64,000 bases of DNA from positions 38,618 to 102,617 of the forward strand of contig CAZWFQ010000003.1 of NCBI GenBank assembly GCA_964633225.1. Direction: 5' to 3'. Made by a program: the position numbers and the translations under genes. Shown here piece after piece: positions 36,341 through 45,700 of this stretch (position 1 is its first letter; each line of letters opens with the position of its first letter). Under the pieces are notes generated by a model. The model made no database searches. It worked only from the letters and a program-made list of their open reading frames with translations, and was not told the DNA's origin. Origin of the DNA: JAKQIM01 sp964633225. GTDB lineage: Bacteria > Chloroflexota > Anaerolineae > Anaerolineales > UBA4823.

Positions 36341-36346
36341 ATAATA
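36341..36346 (-). promoter_or_regulatory. -10 box of the SARP gene
   Basis: TATTAT on the minus strand ends 6 nt before the ATG at 36334, so the mRNA may start at or next to the start codon. Another TATAAT-like word lies upstream on the same strand (near 36372-36377) and could serve a longer leader that carries a GAGGAGG. Confidence 0.45.
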
Positions 36347-36392
36347 CCTCTAACAAAAATAACCTCCTCATTATAAAAGATTTACGCAAAAA

Positions 36393-36424
36393 TTGACGCT
36401 TTCTTGACGCCCATTCTGTATCAT
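36393..36424 (+). promoter_or_regulatory. SARP-type operator and -10 box
   Basis: Two TTGACGC heptamers start at 36393 and 36404, exactly 11 bp apart. The second ends 8 bp before a TATCAT -10 box at 36419-36424. This is the arrangement known for SARP activators: heptamer direct repeats with an 11-bp step over the -35 region, the last one 8 bp from the -10. A weaker TTTACGC lies at 36381. The divergent gene encodes a SARP-type protein. Confidence 0.65.
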
Positions 36425-36432
36425 GTAGGCGT

Positions 36433-36690
36433 ATGAGACACTACTTTTCTTACCTTCTTCGCATCTGGCAGCCTCTCTCTCCCACCTGGAAAGGAGACTT
36501 AGCTACAGCCCCCCAAGAGACCGACTGGATGGCATCCCTTGAAGACCCCCACACCCACCAGGTTCATCATTTCAACAGCCTGGCAGACCTGTACCAATTC
36601 ATTCAACAGCAGGCAGATACGCTGGACTGCCCGCCCGAAACCAAACCGGTTGCCCCTCAACCGATCCAATCTCCCCCTCGAAAGGAATAG
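36433..36690 (+). CDS. Small protein of unknown function, SARP-linked
   Basis: The 85-residue protein has an N-terminal YFSYLLRIWQ segment, then WMASLEDPHTHQVHHFNSLADLYQFIQQQ, and a Pro-rich tail. The W-x-A-S-L-E-D-P pattern followed by a F-x-S-L-x-x-L-x-x-F-I helix looks like a short family that I believe recurs in Chloroflexota, though I cannot verify it. The ATG has no ribosome site, but lies 8 nt after the TATCAT box, which fits a leaderless mRNA. The stop is 4 nt before the secreted beta-helix gene. Confidence 0.6.
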   Translation: MRHYFSYLLRIWQPLSPTWKGDLATAPQETDWMASLEDPHTHQVHHFNSLADLYQFIQQQADTLDCPPETKPVAPQPIQSPPRKE

Positions 36691-36694
36691 AACC

Positions 36695-38299
36695 ATGAAA
36701 TCCAAGCACGCCCTTCGTCCTGTTTCACCCATCATTTTATTCATCAGCCTGGCCCTTTTTGGGCTGCTCCTCTTCAGCCTGGCGGATGCCGGCCCGGCTG
36801 CCGCCGCGCCCCAGGCTACCACCATCACCGTCAACAGCGGCACCGATCCCGATACCAGCCAAAGTAACACCTGTATCTCGCACACGCCCTGCACCCTGCG
36901 CCGGGCCATCGTCCAGGCTCGTAACACCGCCGGGGACGTGGTCATCGCATTTGACATTCCCGAAAGTGCAGCCGAGGGGTGGAATTCCGCGTTGGGTATC
37001 TGGAAAATAAATATCAACGAAATCACACCCATCTCCGGCAGCGTCTTCCGCCGCCTGACCGGGAACATCACCATCGATGGCTCCACCCAGCCTGGTGGAC
37101 GCAGCAGCGGACCCAAGATCATCATTCACGGGCCAAAAACGGGCCAGAATGACGGGTTGATCGTGGGCGACTTTGCCGGCAATGATCACATTGTGATCCG
37201 CGGTCTGGGCTTCCAGAACCTTACAACTCATATTAACATCAATACCGACTACAATACCATTGAAGACTGTTGGTTTGGCCTGAGCGATGATGGCACCGCC
37301 ATGTATATGCGTGGCAATAACCCCGACAGCGGCAGCGGTGGTACGGGAGTTGCAGTAAAAATTGGGGCCAATAATAACCTGATCCAGAACAACGTTTTCT
37401 TAGGCATCTCCGGCGTGGCAGCCGCCATCGATGGCGACCACAACACATTCGCCAACAATTACGTCGGCACACGCGCCGATGGCAATGTCCCCGATCTGGC
37501 GCCTTCTCAGGTTTGCTCACCGGTGGATTGGCAAGGCGGCAGCGGCCTGAGCATCTCAGATGACTACAATATCATCGAAAACAACATCATCGCCGGGCTG
37601 CGCCTGGATGTTGAACCCCCATCCATTCAGCCTGACGCCATCCGAGTCAGCGGAGACAATCACATCTTCCGGGAAAACATCATTGGCGAGGATATCAACG
37701 GCACCCAGGTGGGGGTCTGTGGGCGCGGGATCTACCTGACCAGCAGTACCAAGTACAACCTGGTAATAGATAACCGCATTGTTTCGCCAGGCTATTCAGC
37801 CATTTCGCTGAACGACTCGCCGACCGATGTCATCACATCCAACGGCAACACTCTGAGCACCAATGTGATTATCAAATACACGCCCTGGGGCGAGGTAGAA
37901 GGCCAGACCAGCCCTGAAGACGCCATCCAGGTAACAAAGAGCATGCCCACCGCCTTTAAAAACTTCAAGCCAGCCGCCGTGACATCCATTGAAGGCGTCA
38001 ATATCTCCGGCACAGCCGGCGCTAACAGCCCCTGCAACCTCTGCACGATCGAGATCTTCCTCGATGATGACGATGGCATCAACGAGGCCCTGCAGTCGCT
38101 GGCTGTGGTCACCGCCGATGCCAACGGCAATTGGAGCGCCACCCTCCCCGCCGCCCTCACCGCAGGACAGGGCCTGCGCACCACAACCACCACGCATGAA
38201 TATGGAGATATCGCCGGGATGTATGCTGGCACCACCACCGGCCTCTCAGAGTTGTATGTGCCCGGCTACGAGGTCTTCTTGCCAATGATCTCTCGCTAA
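36695..38299 (+). CDS. Secreted beta-helix protein with CSLREA-like domain
   Basis: The 534-residue protein starts with a clear signal peptide (basic MKSKHALR, hydrophobic ISLALFGLLLFSLAD, then AAAAPQA). After it, TVNSGTDPD and PCTLRRAIVQAR form a CSLREA-type domain, followed by repeats with many N-x-I-x-N steps (YNTIEDCWFG, NNLIQNNVF, YNIIENNII), the pattern of a right-handed parallel beta-helix. A C-terminal beta domain ends in FLPMISR. It is exported and may bind or cut polysaccharide; no catalytic residue can be named. AAAGGA precedes the ATG. An upstream in-frame start inside the small gene is rejected because it would bury the signal peptide. Confidence 0.87.
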   Translation: MKSKHALRPVSPIILFISLALFGLLLFSLADAGPAAAAPQATTITVNSGTDPDTSQSNTCISHTPCTLRRAIVQARNTAGDVVIAFDIPESAAEGWNSALGIWKININEITPISGSVFRRLTGNITIDGSTQPGGRSSGPKIIIHGPKTGQNDGLIVGDFAGNDHIVIRGLGFQNLTTHININTDYNTIEDCWFGLSDDGTAMYMRGNNPDSGSGGTGVAVKIGANNNLIQNNVFLGISGVAAAIDGDHNTFANNYVGTRADGNVPDLAPSQVCSPVDWQGGSGLSISDDYNIIENNIIAGLRLDVEPPSIQPDAIRVSGDNHIFRENIIGEDINGTQVGVCGRGIYLTSSTKYNLVIDNRIVSPGYSAISLNDSPTDVITSNGNTLSTNVIIKYTPWGEVEGQTSPEDAIQVTKSMPTAFKNFKPAAVTSIEGVNISGTAGANSPCNLCTIEIFLDDDDGINEALQSLAVVTADANGNWSATLPAALTAGQGLRTTTTTHEYGDIAGMYAGTTTGLSELYVPGYEVFLPMISR

Positions 38300-38304
38300 A
38301 GATT

Positions 38305-38348
38305 GAAAACAAGGTGGAGCGGCGAATTCGCCGCTCCACCTTGTTTTC
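38305..38348. terminator. 44-bp perfect palindrome, terminator
   Basis: Arms 38305-38326 and 38327-38348 are exact reverse complements (22 bp each) centred on GAATTC. It begins 5 nt after the stop of the beta-helix gene; the right arm ends with TTGTTTTC, giving a U-rich 3' side. It ends just before the -10 box of the next gene. Confidence 0.75.
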
Positions 38349-38351
38349 AGA

Positions 38352-38357
38352 TATAAT
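38352..38357 (+). promoter_or_regulatory. -10 box of the DUF1361 gene
   Basis: Perfect TATAAT ending 7 nt before the ATG at 38365. The start codon would be at the first transcribed bases. The upstream palindrome leaves no room for another promoter nearby. Confidence 0.5.
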
Positions 38358-38364
38358 CAAGTTC

Positions 38365-39051
38365 ATGTCTGTCAAAAATATGCACCGTTTCCTGGCCAGC
38401 CAATCCTTTTACCCCCTGCTCTTATCCACCGGGTTGGCAGCTTGCTTCCTGGCTTTTCGAATGCTGTACAGCGGCAACACCAATTACAGCAATCTATCCT
38501 GGAATCTCTTTCTCGCCTGGCTGCCGTATTTCTTCAGCATGGCCGCGGCCGGGCTGCACCGCTTATTCCCGCGCCACTGGCCCTGGCTGATCCCGCTGGC
38601 CCTGGCCTGGTTGGCCTTCTTTCCCAACGCGCCGTACATCGTCACAGATTTCTACCACCTGGCGGCGCGCCCCCCTGTGCCCATGTGGTACGACATTGGC
38701 CTGATCGCCATTTTTGCCTTCACGGGCTGTTTCTTGGCCATTGCCTCACTGCGCACCATGCAGTTCTTGGTTGAGGCGCACGCTGGGCGGCTGTTTGGCT
38801 GGCTCTTTGTGATCGCCAGCCTGGGTTTGAGCGGGCTGGGCGTGTACCTGGGCCGCTTTGGGCGCTGGAATAGTTGGGACCTGCTCATACAGCCCAAGGC
38901 CGTGGTCAAAGATATTGCCTTGCAGATCCTCAACCCCCTGGATAACCTGGGCTTTGTGGGCTTCACCCTCATGTTCACCGCCATCTTGTTGGTCTTCTAC
39001 CTGATGTTCGTATCCGCGGCCGCGCCGGCCTCAACCCGGCAAGAGCCATGA
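38365..39051 (+). CDS. DUF1361 membrane protein
   Basis: The 228-residue protein has six or seven hydrophobic helices and the marks of DUF1361: FFPNAPYIVTDFYHL in the middle and MWYDIGLIAIF after it. Function of the family is unknown. The ATG at 38365 is chosen because an earlier in-frame start lies inside the palindrome; ATG at 38380 is another option. No ribosome site is visible, but a TATAAT box stands 7 nt upstream. Confidence 0.85.
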   Translation: MSVKNMHRFLASQSFYPLLLSTGLAACFLAFRMLYSGNTNYSNLSWNLFLAWLPYFFSMAAAGLHRLFPRHWPWLIPLALAWLAFFPNAPYIVTDFYHLAARPPVPMWYDIGLIAIFAFTGCFLAIASLRTMQFLVEAHAGRLFGWLFVIASLGLSGLGVYLGRFGRWNSWDLLIQPKAVVKDIALQILNPLDNLGFVGFTLMFTAILLVFYLMFVSAAAPASTRQEP

Positions 39052-39064
39052 GAAAGGATGATTG

Positions 39065-39946
39065 ATGTCTCACCCTTCTTTCCGAGAACGCATCCAATCC
39101 GGCGCCGTCCTGGTGGCTGATGGCGCCACCGGCACCAACCTGCTGGCGCGCGGCTTGCCCAGCGGCATCACGGCCGAAACCTGGGTATTAGAAAACCCCG
39201 CCCAGATCGTCCAACTGCACCAGGATTTCATCACTGCCGGTGCAGACATCATCCTCACCAGCACCTTCAGTGCTTCGCCGCTGCGCCTGGCCGCTTCGCC
39301 GCTGGCAGACCGCCAGGCTGAGATCAACCAGCGCGCCGTGGCATTGGCCCGCCAGGCCGCTGCCGGAGGCCAGATATTGATTGGCGGGTCATTGGGCCCT
39401 GCCGGGCAATTGCTCAAGCCCTATGGCCCGCTCGAGCCTGCCGATGTGACTGCGTCCTATGCAGCCCAAGCGCGCTCCCTGGCTGAGGCCGGCGTTGACC
39501 TGCTGGTGATCGAGACCCAATTCGACCTGGCCGAAGCACGCGCTGCCATCCAGGGTGTGCGCTCCGTTAGCACCCTGCCGCTGGTTTGCTCCTTTAGCTA
39601 TGACCGCGGCAAGCGCACCATGATGGGCGTCAGCCCCAGCCAGGCCGGTCAAGAATTGACCGCCCTGGGTGTGGATGTCATCGGCATCAACTGCGGGCGC
39701 AGCCTGGAAGAAAACCTGGCCAACTTGCAAGCCCTGCGCCAGGCCACCAGCCTGCCACTATGGTTCAAACCCAACGCGGGTCTGCCCCGTCTGGATGAAA
39801 ATGCCCAGGCCATCTACGATGTCAGCCCCCAGCAAATGGGCCAGCAGGTGCCCGCCTGGCTGGCAGCCGGTGCGCAGATCATCGGCGGCTGCTGCGGCAC
39901 CAGCCCAGCCCACTTAAAGGAGATCGCCCAAAATGTGGCAAGGTAA
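39065..39946 (+). CDS. Homocysteine S-methyltransferase family protein
   Basis: The 293-residue protein has the Hcy-binding TIM barrel shared by MmuM, BHMT and the first domain of MetH: VADGATGTNLLARG at the start, then GSLGPAGQLL, and zinc cysteines in GINCGRS and GGCCGTSPAHL. It transfers a methyl group to homocysteine to make methionine; the donor (S-methylmethionine, betaine or another) is not clear. Its last 14 nt overlap the MOSC gene. AAAGGATG lies upstream of the ATG. Confidence 0.88.
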   Translation: MSHPSFRERIQSGAVLVADGATGTNLLARGLPSGITAETWVLENPAQIVQLHQDFITAGADIILTSTFSASPLRLAASPLADRQAEINQRAVALARQAAAGGQILIGGSLGPAGQLLKPYGPLEPADVTASYAAQARSLAEAGVDLLVIETQFDLAEARAAIQGVRSVSTLPLVCSFSYDRGKRTMMGVSPSQAGQELTALGVDVIGINCGRSLEENLANLQALRQATSLPLWFKPNAGLPRLDENAQAIYDVSPQQMGQQVPAWLAAGAQIIGGCCGTSPAHLKEIAQNVAR

Positions 39947-40400
39947 AGTCCATTCCATTTACATCACCCCCACCGCCGGCGCCCCAACCCAGACCGTCGA
40001 GCAGGTGCGCGCTGTGCCAAGCATGGGCTTACAAGGCGACCGCCACTTCGGCCCAGCCGAGAACAAACGCCCCGGCGGTGGACGCGATATCACCCTCATC
40101 GCACTGGAAGCCATCCAGGCCATCGTCGAAGAAACCGGCCTCCAGTTCACCCCAGCCGATGCCCGGCGCAACATCGTCACCCAGGGCGTGCCGCTGAACG
40201 ACCTGGTGGGCTGCAAATTCCACCTGGGCGGCGTGGCCCTGCGCGGGGTGCGCCTGTGCGAGCCTTGCCATCACCTGGCCAGCCTCACCGACGCCCGCAT
40301 CTTGCCGGCCCTGGTACACCGCGGCGGCCTGCGCGCCGATATCCTCAACGAAGGTGACATCCACGTTGGGGATCTGATTACGCCCGACAACGAAGTATAA
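39933..40400 (+). CDS. MOSC-domain protein
   Basis: The 155-residue protein is a single MOSC domain: GLQGDRHFGP near 31, DITLIALEAIQAI near 51, RRNIVTQGVPLNDLVG, and the conserved cysteine in VRLCEPCHHL. MOSC domains bind or carry sulfur and molybdenum cofactor and may reduce N-hydroxylated compounds. The gene overlaps the methyltransferase gene by 14 nt and has AAGGAG about 11 nt upstream. The window holds several molybdenum enzymes that could use it, but that link is inference. Confidence 0.88.
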   Translation: MWQGKVHSIYITPTAGAPTQTVEQVRAVPSMGLQGDRHFGPAENKRPGGGRDITLIALEAIQAIVEETGLQFTPADARRNIVTQGVPLNDLVGCKFHLGGVALRGVRLCEPCHHLASLTDARILPALVHRGGLRADILNEGDIHVGDLITPDNEV

Positions 40401-40401
40401 T
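40396..40401 (+). promoter_or_regulatory. -10 box upstream of the M20 dipeptidase gene
   Basis: TATAAT overlaps the end of the MOSC gene, about 28 nt before the ATG at 40430. The leader would be about 22 nt and contains AAAGGAGA. Confidence 0.5.
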
Positions 40402-40429
40402 TGCACAAATCACGCTCAAAGGAGATTCC

Positions 40430-41803
40430 ATGACCGAACCCCGTTCTGCTGCCATCCAATATGCCCACGATCATCGTGAACGCTTTTTGGATGAATTAAA
40501 AGACTTTGCCACCATCCCTTCGATCTCTACTGACCCGGCTGCCAAGCCTGATATGCAGCGCGCTGCCGAATGGGTTGCCAACCAATTGCGCTCGCTGAAA
40601 ATCGAAAACGTGCAGATCTTCTCCACGCCTGGCCACCCGATCGTATATGGTGAATGGCTCAAGGCCGGCCCCCAGGCCCCCATTGCCCTGGTATACGGCC
40701 ATTACGACGTCCAGCCGGTTGACCCGCTGAACTTGTGGCAAAGCGGGCCTTTTGAGCCCCAGGTGCGCGGCGAATATATCTATGCCCGCGGCGCCACTGA
40801 TATGAAGGGCCAGATCATGGTAGCCCTAAAATCCATCGAGGCGATCGTCAAGACGGGCACCCTGCCCATCAATCTCAAATTCATGATCGAAGGCGAAGAA
40901 GAGATCGGTTCTCCCAGCCTGGTGCCCTTCATGGAAAGTCACAAAGAGCTCTTGGCTTGCGATTTTGCCCTTAACCCCGATTCTGGCACACTCTCGCCCG
41001 AGATCCCCTGCATCACCTATGGCCTGCGCGGCCTGGCATACTTCGAGCTGCGCGTCTTCGGCCCTGACCACGATCTTCACTCCGGCGTCTTCGGCGGAGC
41101 GGTGCTCAACCCGGCTAACGCCCTGTGCCGGTTGATCGCCGGGATGCACGATGCCCAGGGCCGCGTGACCCTGCCCGGTTTCTATGACAAGGTCTTACCC
41201 ATTGATACAGAAGAGCGTGCCGAGATGGCTCGCCTGCCCATTGGTGATGAATATTACCTTAAGAACACCGGCGCCCCAGCCTTGTGGGGTGAACAAGGCT
41301 ACACCCCCACTGAACGCGTTGGAGCCCGCCCCACCCTGGATGTAAACGGCATCTTATCGGGCTTCACCGGCGAGGGCGCCAAGACCGTCCTGCCGGCCTG
41401 GGCCATGGCCAAGATCTCCACCCGCCTGGTTCCCAACCAGACCCCCGAAGATGTGCACCAGCAAATGCTGGCATACTTAGAAGCAAATGCCCCTCAGGCC
41501 GTGCGCTGGACCTTGCAAGACATGCACGGCGGGGTAGCATCCATCTCAGACCGCCACTCGCCTTATATCCTGGCCCTGGCCGACGCTATGGAAACGGTGT
41601 GGAACAGACGCCCCGTCTTCAAGCGCGAAGGCGGCAGTGTGCCGGTGGTCACCCAGTTCCAAAATATCCTGGGGGTCGAGTCGGTCAATACCGGCTTTGC
41701 CATGGCTGATGACAACATGCACAGCCCCAACGAAAAGATGCATCTGCCGACCTGGTATCGCGGCATCGATGCTTTCATCCATTTCTTCTACAATCTGGGA
41801 TAA
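40430..41803 (+). CDS. M20-family dipeptidase
   Basis: The 457-residue protein has the metal-site motifs of M20 peptidases: VYGHYDVQPVDP (first His and Asp), RGATDMKGQI (bridging Asp), EGEEEIGSPSL (catalytic and metal Glu), a lid domain with DLHSGVFGGAV, and a final metal His near DDNMHSPNEKM. It resembles the CNDP/DapE-like dipeptidase group and would cleave dipeptides or acylated amino acids in the cytoplasm with two zinc ions. AAAGGAGA stands before the ATG. Confidence 0.9.
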   Translation: MTEPRSAAIQYAHDHRERFLDELKDFATIPSISTDPAAKPDMQRAAEWVANQLRSLKIENVQIFSTPGHPIVYGEWLKAGPQAPIALVYGHYDVQPVDPLNLWQSGPFEPQVRGEYIYARGATDMKGQIMVALKSIEAIVKTGTLPINLKFMIEGEEEIGSPSLVPFMESHKELLACDFALNPDSGTLSPEIPCITYGLRGLAYFELRVFGPDHDLHSGVFGGAVLNPANALCRLIAGMHDAQGRVTLPGFYDKVLPIDTEERAEMARLPIGDEYYLKNTGAPALWGEQGYTPTERVGARPTLDVNGILSGFTGEGAKTVLPAWAMAKISTRLVPNQTPEDVHQQMLAYLEANAPQAVRWTLQDMHGGVASISDRHSPYILALADAMETVWNRRPVFKREGGSVPVVTQFQNILGVESVNTGFAMADDNMHSPNEKMHLPTWYRGIDAFIHFFYNLG

Positions 41804-41808
41804 TTAAA

Positions 41809-41835
41809 GGGGATGCATGTTTTGCATGCATCCCC
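41809..41835. terminator. 11-bp stem-loop between dipeptidase and DUF1385 genes
   Basis: Arms 41809-41819 (GGGGATGCATG) and 41825-41835 pair perfectly around TTTTG. No T-run follows on the plus strand. It begins 6 nt after the dipeptidase stop and ends 24 nt before the DUF1385 start, so it may be a terminator or processing site. Confidence 0.55.
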
Positions 41836-41858
41836 AACAGAAAATTTACAGGTATCCA

Positions 41859-42752
41859 ATGAGCGATAATTGTCGTTTACCATCTTATGGCGGCCAGGCT
41901 GTGATCGAAGGCGTGATGATGCGCGGGTCACAATCGGTAGCCATTGCCATGCGCGCCCCCGATCAAAGCATCCAGATCCACAAGGAAAGCCTGGGGGGTA
42001 TCTACAAAAGCCGCCTGACCAAGATTCCCTTCTTGCGCGGCCTCATTATGCTGTGGGATTCACTGGGCCTGGGCATGCGCGCCCTGACTACCTCGGCCAA
42101 CATGCAGACCGGCGAAGATGAAAAGCTGGAAGGCCCGGCCCTGTACTTAACCATGGCGGCCTCATTTGGCATTGCCATTGCACTCTTCTTCGTAGCCCCG
42201 GCTGCCGTTGGGCAGCTCATTGAACACTGGCTGGGTGGCGCCAACACTACCAATGCCTGGCTGGGCAACCTGCTCGAAGGCCTGGTGCGCCTGCTGCTGC
42301 TCATCGGTTACATCTGGGGAGTAGGCAAGATGCCCGAAATCCGGCGCGTCTTTGCGTACCACGGCGCCGAGCATAAGACCATCAACGCCTTTGAGGCCGG
42401 GGTAGAGCTGACCCCCGAAAACGCTGCCCGCCATTCCATCGAGCATCCTCGCTGCGGCACCGCTTTCTTGTTGACCCTGGTGCTGCTCTCGATCGTCATG
42501 TTCTCACTCTTGGGGCCCATGCCCTTGGGCTGGCGCCTGGCAAGCCGGGTGTTAATGCTGCCAGTATTGGCTGGCATCGCTTACGAGTATATTCGCTGGA
42601 CCGCCAACCACCTGGATTCAGCCCTGGTCAGGCTCTTGGTGCGGCCAAACCTGGCCCTGCAGCACCTCACCACCCGCGAGCCATCCCTCGACATGTTAGA
42701 AGTGTCGATCGCGGCTTTCCAGGCCATGCGGGATGACGAAAAGGTCCTATAA
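41859..42752 (+). CDS. DUF1385 membrane protein (YqhQ-like)
   Basis: The 297-residue protein has the DUF1385 signatures: YGGQAVIEGVMMRGS at the start, FAYHGAEHKTINAFE in the middle and HPRCGTAFLLTLVLLS after it, plus four or more membrane helices. The family function is not established; the His/Glu cluster suggests a metal site. The ATG at 41859 is used because a longer frame starts inside the hairpin. The gene ends 4 nt from the convergent kinase gene. Confidence 0.88.
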   Translation: MSDNCRLPSYGGQAVIEGVMMRGSQSVAIAMRAPDQSIQIHKESLGGIYKSRLTKIPFLRGLIMLWDSLGLGMRALTTSANMQTGEDEKLEGPALYLTMAASFGIAIALFFVAPAAVGQLIEHWLGGANTTNAWLGNLLEGLVRLLLLIGYIWGVGKMPEIRRVFAYHGAEHKTINAFEAGVELTPENAARHSIEHPRCGTAFLLTLVLLSIVMFSLLGPMPLGWRLASRVLMLPVLAGIAYEYIRWTANHLDSALVRLLVRPNLALQHLTTREPSLDMLEVSIAAFQAMRDDEKVL

Positions 42753-42756
42753 AAAT

Positions 42757-45700
42757 CTATGGGTTGACAAAGGTTTTTAAGGCCAGTTGCACTTTTTCAT
42801 ACTCAGCCTCAACCTGGGCCAGCTTCTCGGCTGCGCCTGTCATCTGACCAGATTTCCCCATCATCTCCATTTCGGCGCACAGGCCGCGCAAGACCTCTGC
42901 CCCAAACGTGGCACTGTTTGATTTCAGGCTGTGGGCATTTAAGCGCAGGGCCGCCGCATCACCATCTTGCACGGCACCGCGCATCTCTTGCAGTAAACGC
43001 GGCCCATCCTCCAAGAATACCTCCACGATGGAACCCAAGGCATCCAGGTCGCCAAAGGCTTGCTTTAGCTCGTTCAATGCCGCCGGATTGAGGTCGGCCG
43101 GTAAAAGATCCTGCTGCGGCTGAGCATCACCGGCCTGCAACCTCTCCCAGGCACACGGCCGGTCCGGGTCTGCCTGCCCGGTGTCGATCTGACAACATTC
43201 CAGTGCTTCAACCAGCTCAGCCACCTGGATGGGCTTGCTGAGATAATCATCCATCCCGGCTTCCAGGCATTCCAGCCGGTCCTCTTTCAGGGCATTGGCC
43301 GTCATGGCAATAATGCTCGGCCGCGGGAGGCCGGGATTCCACTGCAGCCAGTGCCTGCGGATGGTGCGGGTCGTTTCCAGGCCATCCATCTCTGGCATTT
43401 GCACATCCATCAGCACCACATCATACTGCTGGCGCTTTAACGCTGCGATCACTTCCAAACCATTGGCCGCCACATCAGCCCGGTAACCCAAGCGCTCCAG
43501 CAAGCGCAGTGCCAGCTTCTGGTTGGTCACATTATCTTCTGCCACCAGGATGCGCATGGGCAGCCGCTGGGCCATCTGTGGGTCAAATTCAAAATGCCGG
43601 CTGCGCTCCAATCTCCTGGCTGAGCGAGCCCCCCGCAAGAAGAACCCCGCCAGCACATCATACAACTGCGAAATCTTAACCGGCTTGGTTAGAAAGCTGA
43701 CCAACAATGCATCCTCAACCTGAGCAGCCTGCCTCCCCAAAGAAGTCAGCATCACCAGGGGCATCTTATAGGCCAGCGGCTCTTTCGAGATGGCTCTCGC
43801 CAACTCATTGCCATCCATCTCTGGCATGTGCGTATCCAAGATCGCCACGTCAAAGTGCTGCCCCTGCCTGATCCAATCCAGGGCCTGGGAGGGCGAACCC
43901 GTCTCGCTGGGCAGCATGCCCCACGCAGAAGTCTGCACCTGCAAGATGCGCCGGCAGGTATCGTGATCATCCACAATCAAAACCCGCTTGCCTCTCAGCT
44001 CAGGCTGCGGCCCCAGCAGGTGTGATTTGACCGGGACCTGAGCAATGGGCACCTGAATGGTGAAATTGAATGTGCTGCCCTGCCCCACTTTGCTTTCGGC
44101 CCACATACTGCCGCCCATCATCTCTGCCAGGCGGCGGCTGATCACCAAGCCCAGGCCGGTGCCCCCATAACGCCGTGTGGTTGAGAGGTCAACCTGGCTG
44201 AAGGATTGGAACAGGCGGTCCATGTGAGTGGCAGGGATACCAATGCCCGTATCGGTGACCGCAAAATGTACGGTGCAGAGACAGACCCCATTTTCAGCCT
44301 GCTCTTCTTCCCGCACGCCCACCGAGATAAATATCTCCCCTTGCTCGGTGAACTTCACCGCATTGCCGATCAAATTGACCAGGATCTGCCGCAGCCGGGT
44401 CACATCGCCCATCACCGCCAAGGGCACATGGTCATCAACCAGGCAAGACATCTCCAATCCTTTTTCAGCCGCGCGCCGCGCCAGCAAATCCAGCGCACTC
44501 TCCAGGCAGTCGCGCAGGTCAAAAGGCTGGCTTTCCAGGTCCATTTTTCCGGCTTCAATCTTGGAAAAGTCCAGAATATCGTTGATGATCACCAGCAGCG
44601 CGTCGCCGCTTTGGCGGATCGTCTCGGTGAACTCGCGTTGTTCTGTGCTAAGCGGTGTATCTAAGAGCAGGCTCGTCATCCCAATCACGGCGTTCATCGG
44701 CGTGCGGATCTCGTGGCTCATGGCCGCCAAGAAGGCACTTTTGGCCCGGTTGGCCTGTTCTGCCAGGAGCTGAGCTTGTTGGGCGGCCTCATAAGAGCGG
44801 GAATTCTGGATTGCCACGCCCATATTCGCCCCCACCGCGCTCACCAGGCTTACATCCGCCTCGGTGAACAGGTTTTCTTGTGTCAGGCTTTGCAGGCTAA
44901 GCACCCCCATCACCTGGTTGCGCATCATGATCGGAACACCTAACCACGATTTAGGGTACTCATTCCCCCCCACCAAAAGCCCGCCCAGCTCGATCACGCG
45001 TTCAGAAAAGTTCTCGTTGATCAACAATGGGCGCACGGTACTGATCACCACTGAAGTCAACCCCTGTCCCAATGCCATACTGGGCACATCAATTACCTGG
45101 CCGCGGGTCATGAAATAGGGCGTTGCAATGACCTGGGTTTCTGCATCATAGAGGGCCACATAGATCACATCCACGGCATAGATTTGTTGGATGTACTTGC
45201 TGACCGCCTCGCAGATGGTGCGGATATCCAGCTTGCCGGTAATGGCCTGGCTCAGATCGTTCACGGTTGAAAGCTCGACCACCCGCTGCTGAGCCTGGCG
45301 CAGCAGACGCAGGCGCTCGATTGCCAGGCCGGCCTGGTTGGCAGCCGAGGTCAAAACGTCGATATCACTCTCCGAATAGGCATTTTTGCGCTGATTTTCG
45401 ACCGTTAAAACGCCTTGCGCTTTCCCGTCGATATAAATCGGAGCGTCCACTTCAGACCCGCCAAGCCCTGCGATATAAGCCGGTTCAATCGTCACATCTG
45501 ACCAATAATGCGGCTGCCCATCTTGCAAGGCTCGCTCGGTTAGGCCAAGTCCGGCAGGCAAACGATAACCAATGGGCACATCCAAGAGCCCCGCCTTGGC
45601 CCGCACGATGCGATCGCCGGTAGCAGCATCCACTAAAAACATAACTACATACGTGAATCCCAGCGCCTCATCCAACAGGCCCAGCGCAACATTCTGGCAG

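Noticed and set aside
36539..36694. Upstream start for the secreted beta-helix protein
   Set aside because: It would add 52 residues that overlap the small gene in another frame and hide the signal peptide; ATG at 36695 has AAAGGA before it.
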